In this document: positions 49,141 through 61,255 of the stretch, piece by piece
Layout of the letters: each line of letters opens with the position of its first letter
Numbering within the stretch: position 1 is the stretch's first letter
Assembly: GCA_031216445.1 (NCBI GenBank)
Contig: CM062211.1
Coordinates: forward strand, 5,654,001-5,718,000
Length of the DNA stretch: 64,000 bases
Direction: 5' to 3'
Origin: Lateolabrax maculatus
Lineage: Eukaryota; Chordata; Actinopteri; Acropomatiformes; Lateolabracidae
Translations under genes and position numbers: made by a program
The notes under the pieces: model-generated
What the model saw: the letters and a program-made list of their open reading frames with translations, nothing else
Databases searched by the model: none
What the model was told of the DNA's origin: nothing

Positions 49141-50256
49141 TTGTTGATAAGAAACGATAGTCCAACTTTGTGGCTCTATGGCATCTTACTTCCTCCTTTG
49201 CTCCTGATGTCATTCCATTTGAACATGAACATGTCTTTTTGGGGCACTTGCTCAAACGACTCCTGCTGTCATTTTTCATGGGAGGGAAATCTTACATGGG
49301 TTGTAAATATTCTTAAAAACAACCAATGCGGCAGTATTTCCAGGTAAGACAGTGTCCTTTGTCTATTCAATTTTTTCAGTGTTTGCCTGCCAGTCTGAAA
49401 TGGACACCTCCCCTGTACCATGGTCCTTGTCACTGGGGGCCTGGGCAAGATTTAGACAACCACATGCCTCCTCCAGTGCACATACTGTAGCTTTGCCAGG
49501 AGTCACATTAGGATCCCTCACCAGCTTCCCACTTATGAACACTTATGCCACTGTGATGAAGCACTCTTTCTTTTTTTTTTCTTTTCTTTTTGTCTTTGGA
49601 ACGAGTTCCACAAAAACAGGATGACTTACAGTGTATGAATAAGTCTCAGCCATTAGGCCTCATAGGCAGACCAAAAAATATGGCGAGAGGGCGGGGAACA
49701 ACATGCAACAGAGATTGCTTGGTGTATGCGTCTTAGCCCCCAGGCCACCATAACGCCCTCATTTTCTATTAAAACTCAGATGATATGAAAAAAGCAATCT
49801 GATTGAATCCATAATGGACTTTGTACAGCATGTAATTCCACTTGCCGTATTTCATTGTGATTATATTGGCTTGCCGGCAGCCTCTCTCAGTAGGTACTTA
49901 TTCACAGTGAAATTATAATTTGGTTCTGCACAAATCTAATGTAGTGGCATCAGTAAATGAACAGATTGGCACGTGTTAGCTCGCCACAAGCCACATAAAA
50001 AAAAGGCTGCTTTTTGTAGCAGTGAACTGGTACTAACCAGTACATATCCTGTGATACATGTACGATAAATGGCCGCGCAGAAATGATAGCAAGCCACACA
50101 GCCATCACTCCTTCACACAACATAGGCAAGAGATAGTTTACCTTAAGTTACACATCTTTTCTTTCTTACCCCCGACCCTCTTCTCCCCTTACTGCATTCT
50201 TCTGTGTATGTGTGTGGGTGTGTGTGACAGTGATCTGTGGCCTGGAGCTGAATAGG

Positions 50257-50498
50257 ACAGAAGGAGCATGGGAGGAGGAGATGTGCAGAGGAAAAAAGTA
50301 AGAAAGGGAGGAGAAAGTACCAAGATGAAGGTGGAAAAAGAAAAGACACATAGAGGAAAGAGAGATGTGGCACAGGGAAAGGAGAAAACGTTAAGTGGAA
50401 AAATAGAAAAGGGGAACAGGGAAAACAGGTGAGACGAGGACAGAGAGAGAGAGAGAGAGACAGAGAGACAGAGAGAAGAAAAAAGGAGAAGGAGAACA
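50257..50498. repeat. Purine-rich tract with (GA)n
   Basis: Mostly A and G, including a run of GA units at about 50440-50461. Confidence 0.8.
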
Positions 50499-52019
50499 GC
50501 TTTTACTGTCTGGATCAGATTTCCACCCAGTTCCATGGGTCATCCCTTGGCTTTTTACCGCTCACATACATGCACAAGAAACACACATGGACACACAAAA
50601 CAGTGTTCATATTCACATACAAGTCTGCTATTTAATAGAAAACTCCAAATAAGTAACATTAAAGAACAAGATGAAGAAGAAAAAGATCATGATGAAGACT
50701 AAAAGGAAGCTTTAGGACAATTTTTTTAATTTTCTGAAGTGTATAAAAAAATGGTCCAATTATAGGAACAGAAAAGTGATTAACAAAAGAAAACAAAAAA
50801 ATAAAATTTAAAAAGAAGAAAAAAACACTAAACTACAGGGTAAAAGTTTTCCCAGTGAGGCGTTTGTGACTTTTCCCTCGGTGGGCCTCTTCGGCTCAGT
50901 TGTTGGCTCAGTATCATATTTACACTCTTCCAGCACACACGCTCTCACTCGCACACTGCCTTCATCTCTTCTTATCTCGCGCTGTTTTGCTTACACACAC
51001 ATGCTCTCGCTTACATGAACAACATTTAATCTGCGAGGAAAAACGCTTTCTTGCTTACACACAACATCTCATTAAAGGCTGAGAACATATCACGCTGCTG
51101 TTCTTTACATGTCCACCATATATAGTGACTACAAACAGAAACACACACGCAAATACTTAAAAGACAAAGCACAGCACAGTGCAGTGACACTCACACATGA
51201 ATAAAGTGTGTATACACACAAAATACATCCACACTCATATGATTGTCTCAGAGGGATCTTCCACCCCTGGAGGGGTCTTCTGGCTTCCAGCGCTGCATGT
51301 TTGCACACAGTGTCTTTTCTCTCTCTTGAACTGTGCACCCATAGTGTTTGAATTCTGTTCTGTTAAGATTAGGTTCATTTTTAGGACAAACGGCATGAAT
51401 ACACAAGGATGAGAAAAGTCAGAAGTGGATTAGTCATAAACCTGTAAAATTCCCAGGTCCCTCAGTACAACCAAATAGGTGATTTTAGGGGCGGATGCCG
51501 TCCCCCTTGTTAGCAAATTGGCCAAAATGCATCCCCTTTGTTAACCTGCCATGCCCCTTCTCCATCCCATAGGAGCAGAGAGAGTGCCGTCAATGAAGAT
51601 GCGTAACAAGCACGCTCAAACCAAAGCGTTTTTTTCCCACCACCAACACCGTGGTAACGTGCACTGAGAGGGATTTCTGCCTAAAATAAAGTGCTGAAAC
51701 GTTATTGGCCGATAGCAGCCATGAACTGCCACCAGGCTAAGGGTCAGGTGGTTTTAATAATCCTGTGTCAAATTATTCCGCACAGAACAAACACAAAGAC
51801 AAAACACTCAGTATTTTATTCTGTTTCTTGAAGCTGCAGATGTAAAAGTTAATTAAGGCTCAGATGACAGCTCATGTAAGTGAGTGACAGCTGCTGGAGG
51901 CACTAACCTGACCGACACAGGAGGGCAGGGCTAACAATGAACCTCCTTCCTAGAGGAGTAGAGTTGAGTGTTGCAGCTTGAGAAAAGTGAGGATGTGCTT
52001 TGTCTCAATTACCATTATC

Positions 52020-52041
52020 CCTCTCTCTCCTTCTCTCTCTC

Positions 52042-52083
<42 letters not shown>

Positions 52084-52096
52084 GCTCTCTCTCTCA
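52020..52096. repeat. (CT)n microsatellite
   Basis: Long CT array with CC, TA and TTT interruptions. Confidence 0.95.
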
Positions 52097-52189
52097 CACT
52101 TATATACACACTCACACAGACCATCTGTTGTAAGGGCAAGTGCAATACCACGCATCACTAACCTAAAGCGTGAGACCATGTAGCGGGAC

Positions 52190-52300
52190 ACAAAAAAACG
52201 TGAGAGGACAGAAAGAGGGGGAAGGAGGGAAGGGGGAGACGAGGAAGAGGAGAGGAGCGAAGGAGGGAAAGGGAGGAGAAGACAGGAGGGGGGTAATTCA
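52190..52300. repeat. Purine-rich tract
   Basis: GGGGGAAGGAGGGAAGGGGG-type sequence immediately downstream of the (CT)n array, so pyrimidine and purine strands switch within about 100 bp. Confidence 0.75.
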
Positions 52301-52417
52301 AGGCCGCAGGTTTAGTTTACCTGTCGTGGCAGCCAGACGGCAGGAGAGCTGCTGCATTAGATCACTCTGCCAGATAGGAGAGAGGGAAAGGGAAACAGAG
52401 AGAGAGAGGGGTTTTTT

Positions 52418-52420
<3 letters not shown>

Positions 52421-52449
<29 letters not shown>
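52421..52449. repeat. (GT)n microsatellite
   Basis: About 14 GT units. Confidence 0.95.
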
Positions 52450-52450
<1 letters not shown>

Positions 52451-52881
52451 AAGACAGTGTACAAGAGCACAAGAGAGTTGTCGGGTTAGATTGCCCAGTC
52501 CGATAAGTCAGCAGTTCCCATATGGGAGTAGGAAGGTAACAGGTAACACTAGAATAAGTGGTCCTCCTGGAATAAATAAAGGCTTCTCTTCAATGAAAAG
52601 GGTAGGGGAATTGGGAAGGCAATTGAAACGTTTATGGCGCTGAGGTCAGCTGCTGAGTGAGCCTCTAGTTTTGGGGGTTTGAAGTAACAAAGAATGAAGA
52701 CAGCAAGTTTTGAATGAATCAAGTCGCTTTGATTAGAAAAATTATCACTATTAAGGATTATCTGCAAACTGACAGCAAAGTAGATGTCATGGTGAGCGTC
52801 ATGGTTTTGGGGTGAAGGAAAACACGGACTTATTTAGGCTAAAAAAACATCTTCAAGAAGGGCCCTGTGTGCCAAATGAAA

Positions 52882-52947
52882 CTCCTTAATACATCCATGG
52901 GGCCGTGGTCTCTGGTGTGGATTTGGGACCATGGATGTATTAAGGAG
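52882..52947. repeat. Hairpin: 19-bp perfect inverted repeat, 28-nt loop
   Basis: CTCCTTAATACATCCATGG at 52882-52900 is exactly matched by its reverse complement at 52929-52947. The loop is GT-rich. Perfect arms this long suggest a recent origin or a constraint. A foldback transposon end is possible. Confidence 0.85.
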
Positions 52948-54102
52948 AACTGGATACTGCATTCTCAGAAAAATGTATTCTACAGCTGCTCCTTTTACAG
53001 TGATTGTGTGTGTGACAAATGCTTTTTGGACCAGTGTGCGTCCATTGATGCTGCGGGAAGTTGCAATACCCCATGCGGCCAATCATTGAAAATGGTAAGA
53101 AAGAAAAACGTTTTTGTCTTTGGTTTGAGGACAGTGCTCTTTTTGTTCCACCAAAACAAGACCATAAGTGGAATCAGGTGACCAATTAACATGATGCAGA
53201 TGTGAATCTTAATGCTCTTCCCACACACGTTTTTATTTTTATCCATATTATGGCGGCATCATTTGCCAAAAATGATACGATCTGGCTCCTGTTAAAAAAA
53301 GATGGTGGCACAGCATTTTAGCCATTTGTCCTGTACAAATCCTGTCCTGTACAAGTAGGGCAACATTTACGTTTACGTATTGATCAAAACTTGTGTGTGT
53401 CCAACAGGATGTTGGATGGGAGGAATATAATTTGGTAAGAAAAAGGCAGTTGAGGATGGTGGGAGGAGGGATGGGATAGTTAAAAAATCTGTGGTGGTTT
53501 TATTGGTTGCAACATTTGTTTATTTCTCTCAGTAGCACTTATCTGACTGGTGTCAGAGATAAGTGCTCACACGTCAAAAGATACTCATGGTACAAAAACA
53601 CCCAGATGTTTGTGTTACATTGGCAGACACTTTCACTGTGTGGCCATTGGAAGACTTATTTACTACAGCTGTAAACTTATGTCTCTGGGCTTCAGTTCTC
53701 TCAACACTTCTGATATTTCAGAAAAAAGTCATGGCGGAACAAGAAAAAGTTTGTTCAGGTGAGTTTCACTGCTCGACTGCTCCAAGTGTTTGACAGTCAG
53801 AGTAAAGGCTGATAACAGAAAGCAGAACCCTGATTCGTGTCTTCATGTTTTGAAGTTCACTGATTATTTTTTCAAGAGTCAGGCCTTGGCAGATTGTGTA
53901 CCAAGGTTAAAAAAAAAAAAAGTACGCCCCTCTTAACCAATAATTTGTCAGCTAGTCATATGACTAATTCTTTTCTCATCCCTAAAAAATTTAACCAAGC
54001 CGCAACATGTGTTTCAGATACATGTACAGTAGTTTCTCTTATGATCTTAGGTATAAATATATAAATAAAAACACCGCTCCTTTGGATTTGTGCTTAGCCT
54101 CT

Positions 54103-54192
54103 ATGGCCCTGTTCATACCATAGATCTGATCACAAGTGGACAGCTGTAAGTACAGGTGTGAATGCACCCAAGACGCATTGAGGAGCACAGAG
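54103..54192 (+). mobile_element. Partial second copy of the 787-1343 MITE family
   Basis: Starts GGCCCTGTTCA, then carries GATCACAAGTGGACAG and the same interior start (GTGAATGCACCCAAGACG) as the copy at 787. The GGCCCTG end is the reverse complement of the right end of the first copy (CAGGGCC), so this copy keeps the outer terminus that the first lost on its left. Similarity fades after the AGGA at about 54192, and no right inverted repeat was found nearby. Confidence 0.7.
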
Positions 54193-54424
54193 GGAACGTC
54201 ATTTCAGTCAGATGGCTCCTAACACAGTCTGTGGGACATAAATAGGAATTTTAAAGTGACACCTTTGGCGTTATGAGCTCACCACAGTCCATCAGAAATC
54301 AAAAATTGTCCAGCTGATAATGTTTTTGTACTTTGCGCTCTTTTCAACACCTTTCAGCCATCCCCGCTATCGTTGCTGTAGTTAATGATACTGTTTTTAG
54401 CCATGCCAGTGGCTTTAAGGATGC

Positions 54425-54560
54425 CAATGTGGGTCCGCCTGTCGGTAGTCCTCCACTTTTGTCTTGACTGAAAAACTTAAAATATTACAGGGATTGCCAT
54501 GCACTTTAGTGGAATCCTGAGTTCCTCTCTAGTGCTACGAGCAGGTTGAGCCTATACCTG
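54425..54560 (+). repeat. Diverged single unit of the 27195 repeat family
   Basis: TCCTCCACTTTTGTCTTGAC, GGGATTGCCATGCACTTTAG and CTACGAGCAGGTTGAGCC follow the unit order seen at 27240-27370. Confidence 0.45.
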
Positions 54561-57500
54561 CTGAACATTGTCATTATTTGCATAATAGCATGCTGCTTTT
54601 AGCATTTAACATTAACGGACTGCTATTACTACAAAATGTTACACAAATATGATTATATAACATATTTATTTATAGATTTAACTCTCGTTTTTTTTTGGTA
54701 TTTTTTTATTTTCAAAAAGAATGCCCTGTTGTAAACAATCCAGGCAGTACAGAGTATACACCTGCAACTGGAATGTTAAGGGTTAAAAACTTTGATTTCT
54801 GCATTTTGGATTAATTGATATTGAAATACCTTTAAGAAATACAGATTGAATTACATGAGTGTATGCAATGCAGTTTGTGTTGTGGTATTTCAGTAAAAAC
54901 ACATAATGAATACACATAATAAAGAAACAATAACCTGCAATATTAACAATTAAACATAACATCATATATACACATGCTATTCCACCCATGTACTGTTGGG
55001 AACAATTAGCAGTGCAAAAAAAGGTCAAACACAGACCATTTCATACTGTATTGAGTTTGCCTTCATTATACTTTTATGATTGAAGTCACACACAGACACA
55101 CACACTCCTGCACTTTAGAGAAAAAACCTGGCTTGTAAAACATGCTGGAAACGTATTGGTAGCCGGACAGAAGGTGAGAAGTGTTACATGCAGTTTTTTT
55201 GAAACGTACGAAAAAATATCCCTGGTAGAGGGTTATAAGGTATGGTATAATCTGATGGTTAAATTTGGCATTTTAAAAAAGCTTAAATTACAAATTGCAA
55301 CTAGTAACAGGTGCATTAACTGTCATTTATGTTAATAGTGTTCCTTGTATCTTAGCCTTTCATTTATACTCAGTCGAATTGAACAAAACACCTGTGGGAG
55401 CAGAGCTTGTAAACTTAAGGAAGCACAGAACTATAAAACCGTCCCCGCTGCTCCAAATCAACATGAACTGCATTAGTGTTTGCTATCACCATAACTGTAC
55501 AGCAGCACGCTTTCACACAAAGACACTGGGTCTGATTAGGCAACAGGCCATAAAGTGCATGCTGAGAACGGGGGAACCATACAATGGAGAGGAAAAGGGT
55601 GTTGGCTGTGGAGAATTAAGTGGGAATTTAGAGTGACAAAACAGTAGGCAATCACCAGCAGAGGTAAATGCCGACAGGAAGGGTGTAATGCATGAGGACA
55701 AAGTATGTTGTATAGCCTTGGCACCAGACAGACGGATTTATTAAATGTCCTCACCCACCAACCTGATCTGTTTCTTTTATTACACTAAGCTGTAACGTGC
55801 AGGACCGGAGTATTCAAGGGCTGACTTGTATAACCTATATATTCTATAGATTTCTGGGAATCAAAAGTTGGGACATTGTGAAACGTGTTGATCAAAACGT
55901 GTTCTTTTTTTCAAAAGTAAGTTGATGCCATTTGGAAGTTTCGAACGCGTTCACAATAAAATCCTTGAAATGTAATTTAAAAGGTCTACAAGTCTATCAT
56001 AGTGACAGCAAAACAACACAGCACAAACTATACTTGTACATAAAGCACCTGTCGTTGCGTCCCCTTGGCATGCGTGTCACCTCAGGGTGAGTGATGCTGG
56101 CCATCTGGGGTCTGTTGCAGGGTGGGGCTGGGTGGGGCATCACCCTGAAGTGCTGCCATTGTGTTAAAAGGCCTTTAATAATGTTGCTCATGTAACATTT
56201 ACAGTATGTCAAGTGAAGCGTAGTGAAGCTACTTAAGAAAAACTCGTGACAGTAACAGAAGAATAAGGATCCATCCTGAGTTAATAAGCACAGCTGTGAG
56301 CGAAGCTTTGGGGCCTGTGGGCTGACGTTACCTATGGCAGACTGACATCTGAGACATAGCCAGACTGTTTGGACATTTCCCTTTTTATTAACAAGCCCAC
56401 ATAGTGCGGGCTGTCAACCATAAGCAAATGAAGCTGAACGTGGGAGCTCATTGGACCAGCTTGCGAACGTTGGCACTGACTCTCACTTTAGCGGGCATTA
56501 GCTGTCTCTACTGCAGGGGGTCCAGCTGTGGTGATGGCAAATAACTAAAATAGCTAAACACTGATGTAGTAGGGGGCTACTGCAGAGACATAAATAAAAC
56601 TGTTGTTACTGTAATGACTTGTCTGAAAGAAAATGCATTTTTTCTCAGCAATAAATACCCCCAGCAACAAAAATAGATTTTTTATTTATTGACTGTTTAA
56701 TAAAACTTACATCATACTTACAAAATAGAACTGTAAACTTTATAATCATGTCTACCTGTCTGTCATTCACCTGAGACATGTAGGCTAGAGGCCTAATAGT
56801 TCTGGCAGCACAGCAGCAGGGCTAAACAGTGCAAACAGGGAGGGTGACATGGTAGTGGACTTTATTGGTGATGGAATGGCATCCTGTCAGCCCATCCTGT
56901 ATGTCCGTGTCCACAACAAGCCCCTAACATGTTCTTCCATTTCCCATCATACACTTGACAGAAGGGACAAGGGGGAAGAAGCGTCAAATCAAGGTGAAGT
57001 TCCAATGAAGTTGCTGCACTGTAGGTCGAGCTAAAACTGGCAACAACTGTGCATGTTTCGAGATAACAGAGTAAAGTGATACAGCAGAGAAAGAGAGAGG
57101 CTTCTACCTTGAACGTTGACCTCGAGGAGAAAGGAAGAGAGAAATGAACAGGCTTTCATTGTCGACTTGACTTTCCGTCTCTTGTTCTCACGGCAGCGCG
57201 GTGTTTTCACCTGCTGGAGGGTCAGAGGGAGCATGAAGTTTCCTCTCAGGGTATAGGAGGGGTCACCGGGTTGGAGCCAACGCCCGGATTGTATTATTGC
57301 TGAGACTTTGTTGATGCATTTATCTTCTTTGAGTTGAGCAGTGCAAACAGCTGAATTATTAATCCAAATGTCATCACTCTTCGTCACAAAGTGTTTATGT
57401 CTGCAGTGTTTCTGTTAAAGACTTCTGACTCCAATATCAAAATGATTTTATATATAATATTTAACATAAATAAATACATTCAAAATGATGCACACAAATA

Positions 57501-57843
57501 AAAAATCCAATAATCTCTGATAAAAATGTATTTTCAGTCATAATGCATTAAATATATGTGACAGTCACCTGTAACTGAAAAGAAAGGGAAACAAAGCATG
57601 TCTTGGAACTAGTGCAAGTCGATTACGACACTGCCAACGTATTTTTCAGGTTTCAATCAAAGGTTATATTTCCAGTGATTGATATACAATTTTTGGAACT
57701 GATGTTGTTTTTGTTTAGATTTGGCAAAGTGACAAGCACGCCTTACCTGGAATCAGTGTCATTCATTGCTGCTTGGCAGTGGCGCTTTGGATGACATAAT
57801 AGGCTAGTGAACTTTTTCACGTCAACTTTCTTTCAATCTCAGC

Positions 57844-58860
57844 CTAGCCTACCGTTTCTGCACAACTAAAATATGGTAAGAAATGTTTCTCATCAGGGTA
57901 CTTCCAGATTGGTCCAAGGCCAGACCCCTGAGGGACTCCACACAGCAGACGGGCTGAAGAGGACACATGATTGTTGATACAAATATTAAAATATCTATTT
58001 GTCAAAATAGGAATGAAACGAGTTTGAAGCTGTACCAAAAATGCCAACCCAGTTATGCACCCTACATACCTATACGGTAAGTAAAATATATATATAAGTA
58101 AATATAAGTAAATATGTAAAATGTATAAGTAAAATGGCATGATTGAGGGTATCTAAGGCAGCATTCAAATAAAGTAAAATAAAAAAGGAATATTCACCTT
58201 TGTCTGCAGGCATAAGAATGTCTTTAGTCACTCTTAGTATTGTGGTCTCGGTGCTGTTTATGGCGAAAACCTGATTGAAATTTGTCAAAGATTTTATGAC
58301 CCTCAACCAACTTCAGGAGTCTGTTACAGTTTTTGGAGTTAAGATAGAAACGGTAGCTTGATGATTGGTCTACAGTTCTCCCACTGGGCTGGGTCAAGAG
58401 AAGGTTTTTTTAAAAGCGGCTGGACACTGAAAATGTTAAAGTATTTAAGTACAGACCCGGACGTGAGAGAGTAGTTGATAATAGAGAGCAGACTGGGACC
58501 TAAGACAGGAGGGACAGATTTTAGAAATTTTGTCGGAACTGTATCACAGGAACTGGAAGAGGGAGGCATATGTGCTACGATGTTTAAAAGGATCTGCAGG
58601 GAGATAGGAGCAAATTCAGACAGTAAAATAGGTAGATGGCTGAATGGGGCAGGGGGTGAAACAGTCAGGGAAAAAACTGGACCTCAAAATCATTAAAAGA
58701 TGAGGCGGGAATGGCAGGAAGAGAGGGATTTACAAACTGGTTGGTAGTACTAAACGGAGATCTGGGTTGTGTGTATTACTATTAGTCAAGCCAGAAAAGG
58801 AGGCAGTAATAGGGCTGGTCATCACCTCACTAATGTTCTCAGTAAAGAAACCCATAATTG
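57844..58860 (-). pseudogene. Dead L2-like LINE fragment (reverse-transcriptase domain)
   Basis: Minus-strand frames, in order, carry FFTENISEVMTSP near 58850, then VPTKFLKSVPPVLGPSLLS and PLLKKPSLDPAQWENCRPII (58569-58339), then STETTILRVTKDILMPAD (58306-58070), then SSARLLCGVPQGSGLGPI (58140-57844). These match successive blocks of an L2/CR1-type reverse transcriptase, including the fingers region and the GVPQGS motif. They lie in different frames with stops, the YxDD region is missing, and an AT-rich (GTAAATATAA-like) insertion interrupts it near 58080-58140. The element is inactive. The clade assignment is from memory of the motifs. Confidence 0.8.
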
Positions 58861-59188
58861 TAATATGTGCGCCTTATATTTATAGTGACATACATAGCTA
58901 TACATATAGCTATCTTGCACTTTCACCACATAGAGCAGTTAATCAGTGTCAATTTAGATTGACGAACTATAGTACAAGAATATGAACATATGATGACATG
59001 CTGTACAATATGGTCAAAGACTGTTATTTCATGTCAACTTTTCCAACAGCAAAACAGACGTAAAATGTTCACTGTTTACACCCTAAAAAAGCTCAACTAT
59101 GTGTATAAGGTATAACTCCTCCTACAACTACCTCCCTCCAGAGACATGCTGAAAACCAGAAGCTACCAAAAGTATTCATGTGTAATTA

Positions 59189-59193
<5 letters not shown>

Positions 59194-59228
<35 letters not shown>
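59194..59228. repeat. (TG)n microsatellite
   Basis: About 17 TG units. Confidence 0.95.
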
Positions 59229-59229
<1 letters not shown>

Positions 59230-59540
59230 ATGCCAGTGCATGTTTGTAGAGTCTTGGAAGAACGTGCAAATTAGATAAATTAGACAGTTGACAACTGAAT
59301 AAAAGTGCACGTCCTGTTCTTTGGATTCAGGCTTGTTAACTTTGAGTTGTTAGTGTTGGCAAACCCTCACATGCAACAATAACCCTGTCGGGGACGGTGC
59401 CGCCATAACAGAAGCAGCAATAGCAGCAGTACCAAGCAGCAGAGTGCAGTCACAGTCATTTTTTTAATTGAGTTTCACTCATGGCCTGATATCTGTGTTG
59501 AGGCCAAATCATAATCATACCTTGTAGGTGCCAACTCTAT

Positions 59541-59618
59541 GTGTGTGGGTGTGTGTGTGTGTATGTGTGTGTGTGTGTGTGTGTGAGTGAGTGTGTGGGT
59601 GTGTGTGTGTATGTGTGA
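59541..59618. repeat. (TG)n microsatellite, interrupted
   Basis: TG runs with GGG, TATG and GAGTGAG interruptions. Confidence 0.95.
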
Positions 59619-60654
59619 GGAATTCCTTTGACACATAATACACCTGGTGACTAAGTCGACAAGCATCTTCACTATGCTTTCATTACACCAAAATGTTTTC
59701 TTTGTGGCTCAGTATCTGTCACCTTGTGATCTCTGCTGTGTTTTGGTTAGAGATAATCTGTAGTGCTTCTTTAACAGAACTTTGATAGAGTTTATTTTCT
59801 TTTCAGTGTTCTTTTACCCTCCAGGGGCTTTGGCAGTCGGCCTCGCCTTTGAAGGCACAAGCAACTTTTTTTTCATCACTACTGAACCTCCATATTAAGC
59901 CCTGTCATCCCGGCCGTGTTTGCCTCAAAGGTAAGTTTTTATGTCACATCGTCCGATATCTTTTCAAGTATTATTTACTCAGTGAGCTTTTTCCAGCGCC
60001 GCCCTGCTTCTCACACAGAGTTTCCGCGCAGTCTAACCTGGGTGTGAGTGGCACGTAAGCAACACAGATGTCTTATCTAAAACCTCCAAACTGGTTCCAT
60101 TTAAGCTGTGCATTCAAAAGAAAATGTCAAGACCAATACAAATTCAGCCTGGTTTTCTTTTACTTATATGATTGAGCATGCTGCAGGTATCTAACACTTC
60201 CTTTACATTTGTTATTGTTGATGTACCACATATACAGCCTATAGACTTTAAAACTTGTCCCATCATATTAAGTGAGGCCTAATGAATTCATCTATCAAGA
60301 ATAATATTATATATATTTCGTCTTTCAAATCAGCATAGAAATGATCCCTTTCTCTTAAACTTTGTTAAAACAATTACATTTGGAAACACCATGACTTGTT
60401 CACAGCCGCTGTTGTTGATTTATACCTGTCAGCATGAATCATGTTATGAACAGTTCTAACCTTAAAGAAAAATGCTCAGGATCGTGTTTTTTTTTCCTCT
60501 GTGTGACTCTAATAGGCTGCTGAAAATGTGCTGAAAACCAGATACCAAAAGACAAATAATAGCACAAAGCTGTATTTCAGGGCAAATTCTCATACAGTCA
60601 GGACTGTGCCAGAGGTCGATGCTGTGGTTCAGAGCAAACTTTTTTCCTAGCCAT

Positions 60655-60790
60655 GCTAGCAGTGTTGGTCCATTTCAGTCCAGGCTGAAACATATTAACA
60701 ACTATTGGATGGATCAACATTTTATGGTCCTCAGAGCATGAACCCTACTGACATGTAAACAAGGCCACTGTCTGGGCACCAATGTCACCA
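60655..60790 (+). repeat. Diverged single unit of the 27195 repeat family
   Basis: GTTGGTCCATTTCAGTCCAG, AACAACTATTGGATGGATCA and GGTCCTCAGAGCATGAACCC follow the same unit order. Confidence 0.5.
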
Positions 60791-61090
60791 TGACAAGTCC
60801 CTGTCTATTTATTGCGTTGAGACAACAAAGTGGTTCTAATGTCTGATCGCTACTAGGATATGACAACCAGATATCTTTGACCTCAAGCCTTAACAACAGG
60901 TGAACCCTGTGGGGGCGTCACTGTTTTAAATTACCAATAGATTGCTGGGAAGATTCAATTTATTGATACACATCTGAATGTCAGTTATTCACTGTGAGGT
61001 AAGAGCAGGAGGTGAAGGGAGGGATGCTTACATAGAGATATGGAGTCAAGAGGGTGAACAGACAGAGAGAGAGAGTGATCGACCTTGAGC

Positions 61091-61121
61091 CCACACACAC
61101 ACACACACGCACACACACACA
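61091..61121. repeat. (CA)n microsatellite with one CG step
   Basis: CACACACACACACACGCACA-type run. Confidence 0.9.
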
Positions 61122-61193
61122 GCTGCAACACTGGTCCTTATCAGTGATTAAGGGAGATGAGGCGTTGTGCATTAAATTGCGTCATCGTTCCCC

Positions 61194-61197
<4 letters not shown>

Positions 61198-61251
<54 letters not shown>

Positions 61252-61255
61252 CTCT
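61198..61255. repeat. (TC)n microsatellite
   Basis: About 27 nearly uninterrupted TC units, the longest pure CT array in the window. Confidence 0.95.

Noticed and set aside
52170..52643. 157-codon plus-strand frame rich in Arg, Gly and Glu
   Set aside because: It spans a purine-rich tract and a (GT)n microsatellite (reading Cys-Val repeats), so it is a composition artefact.
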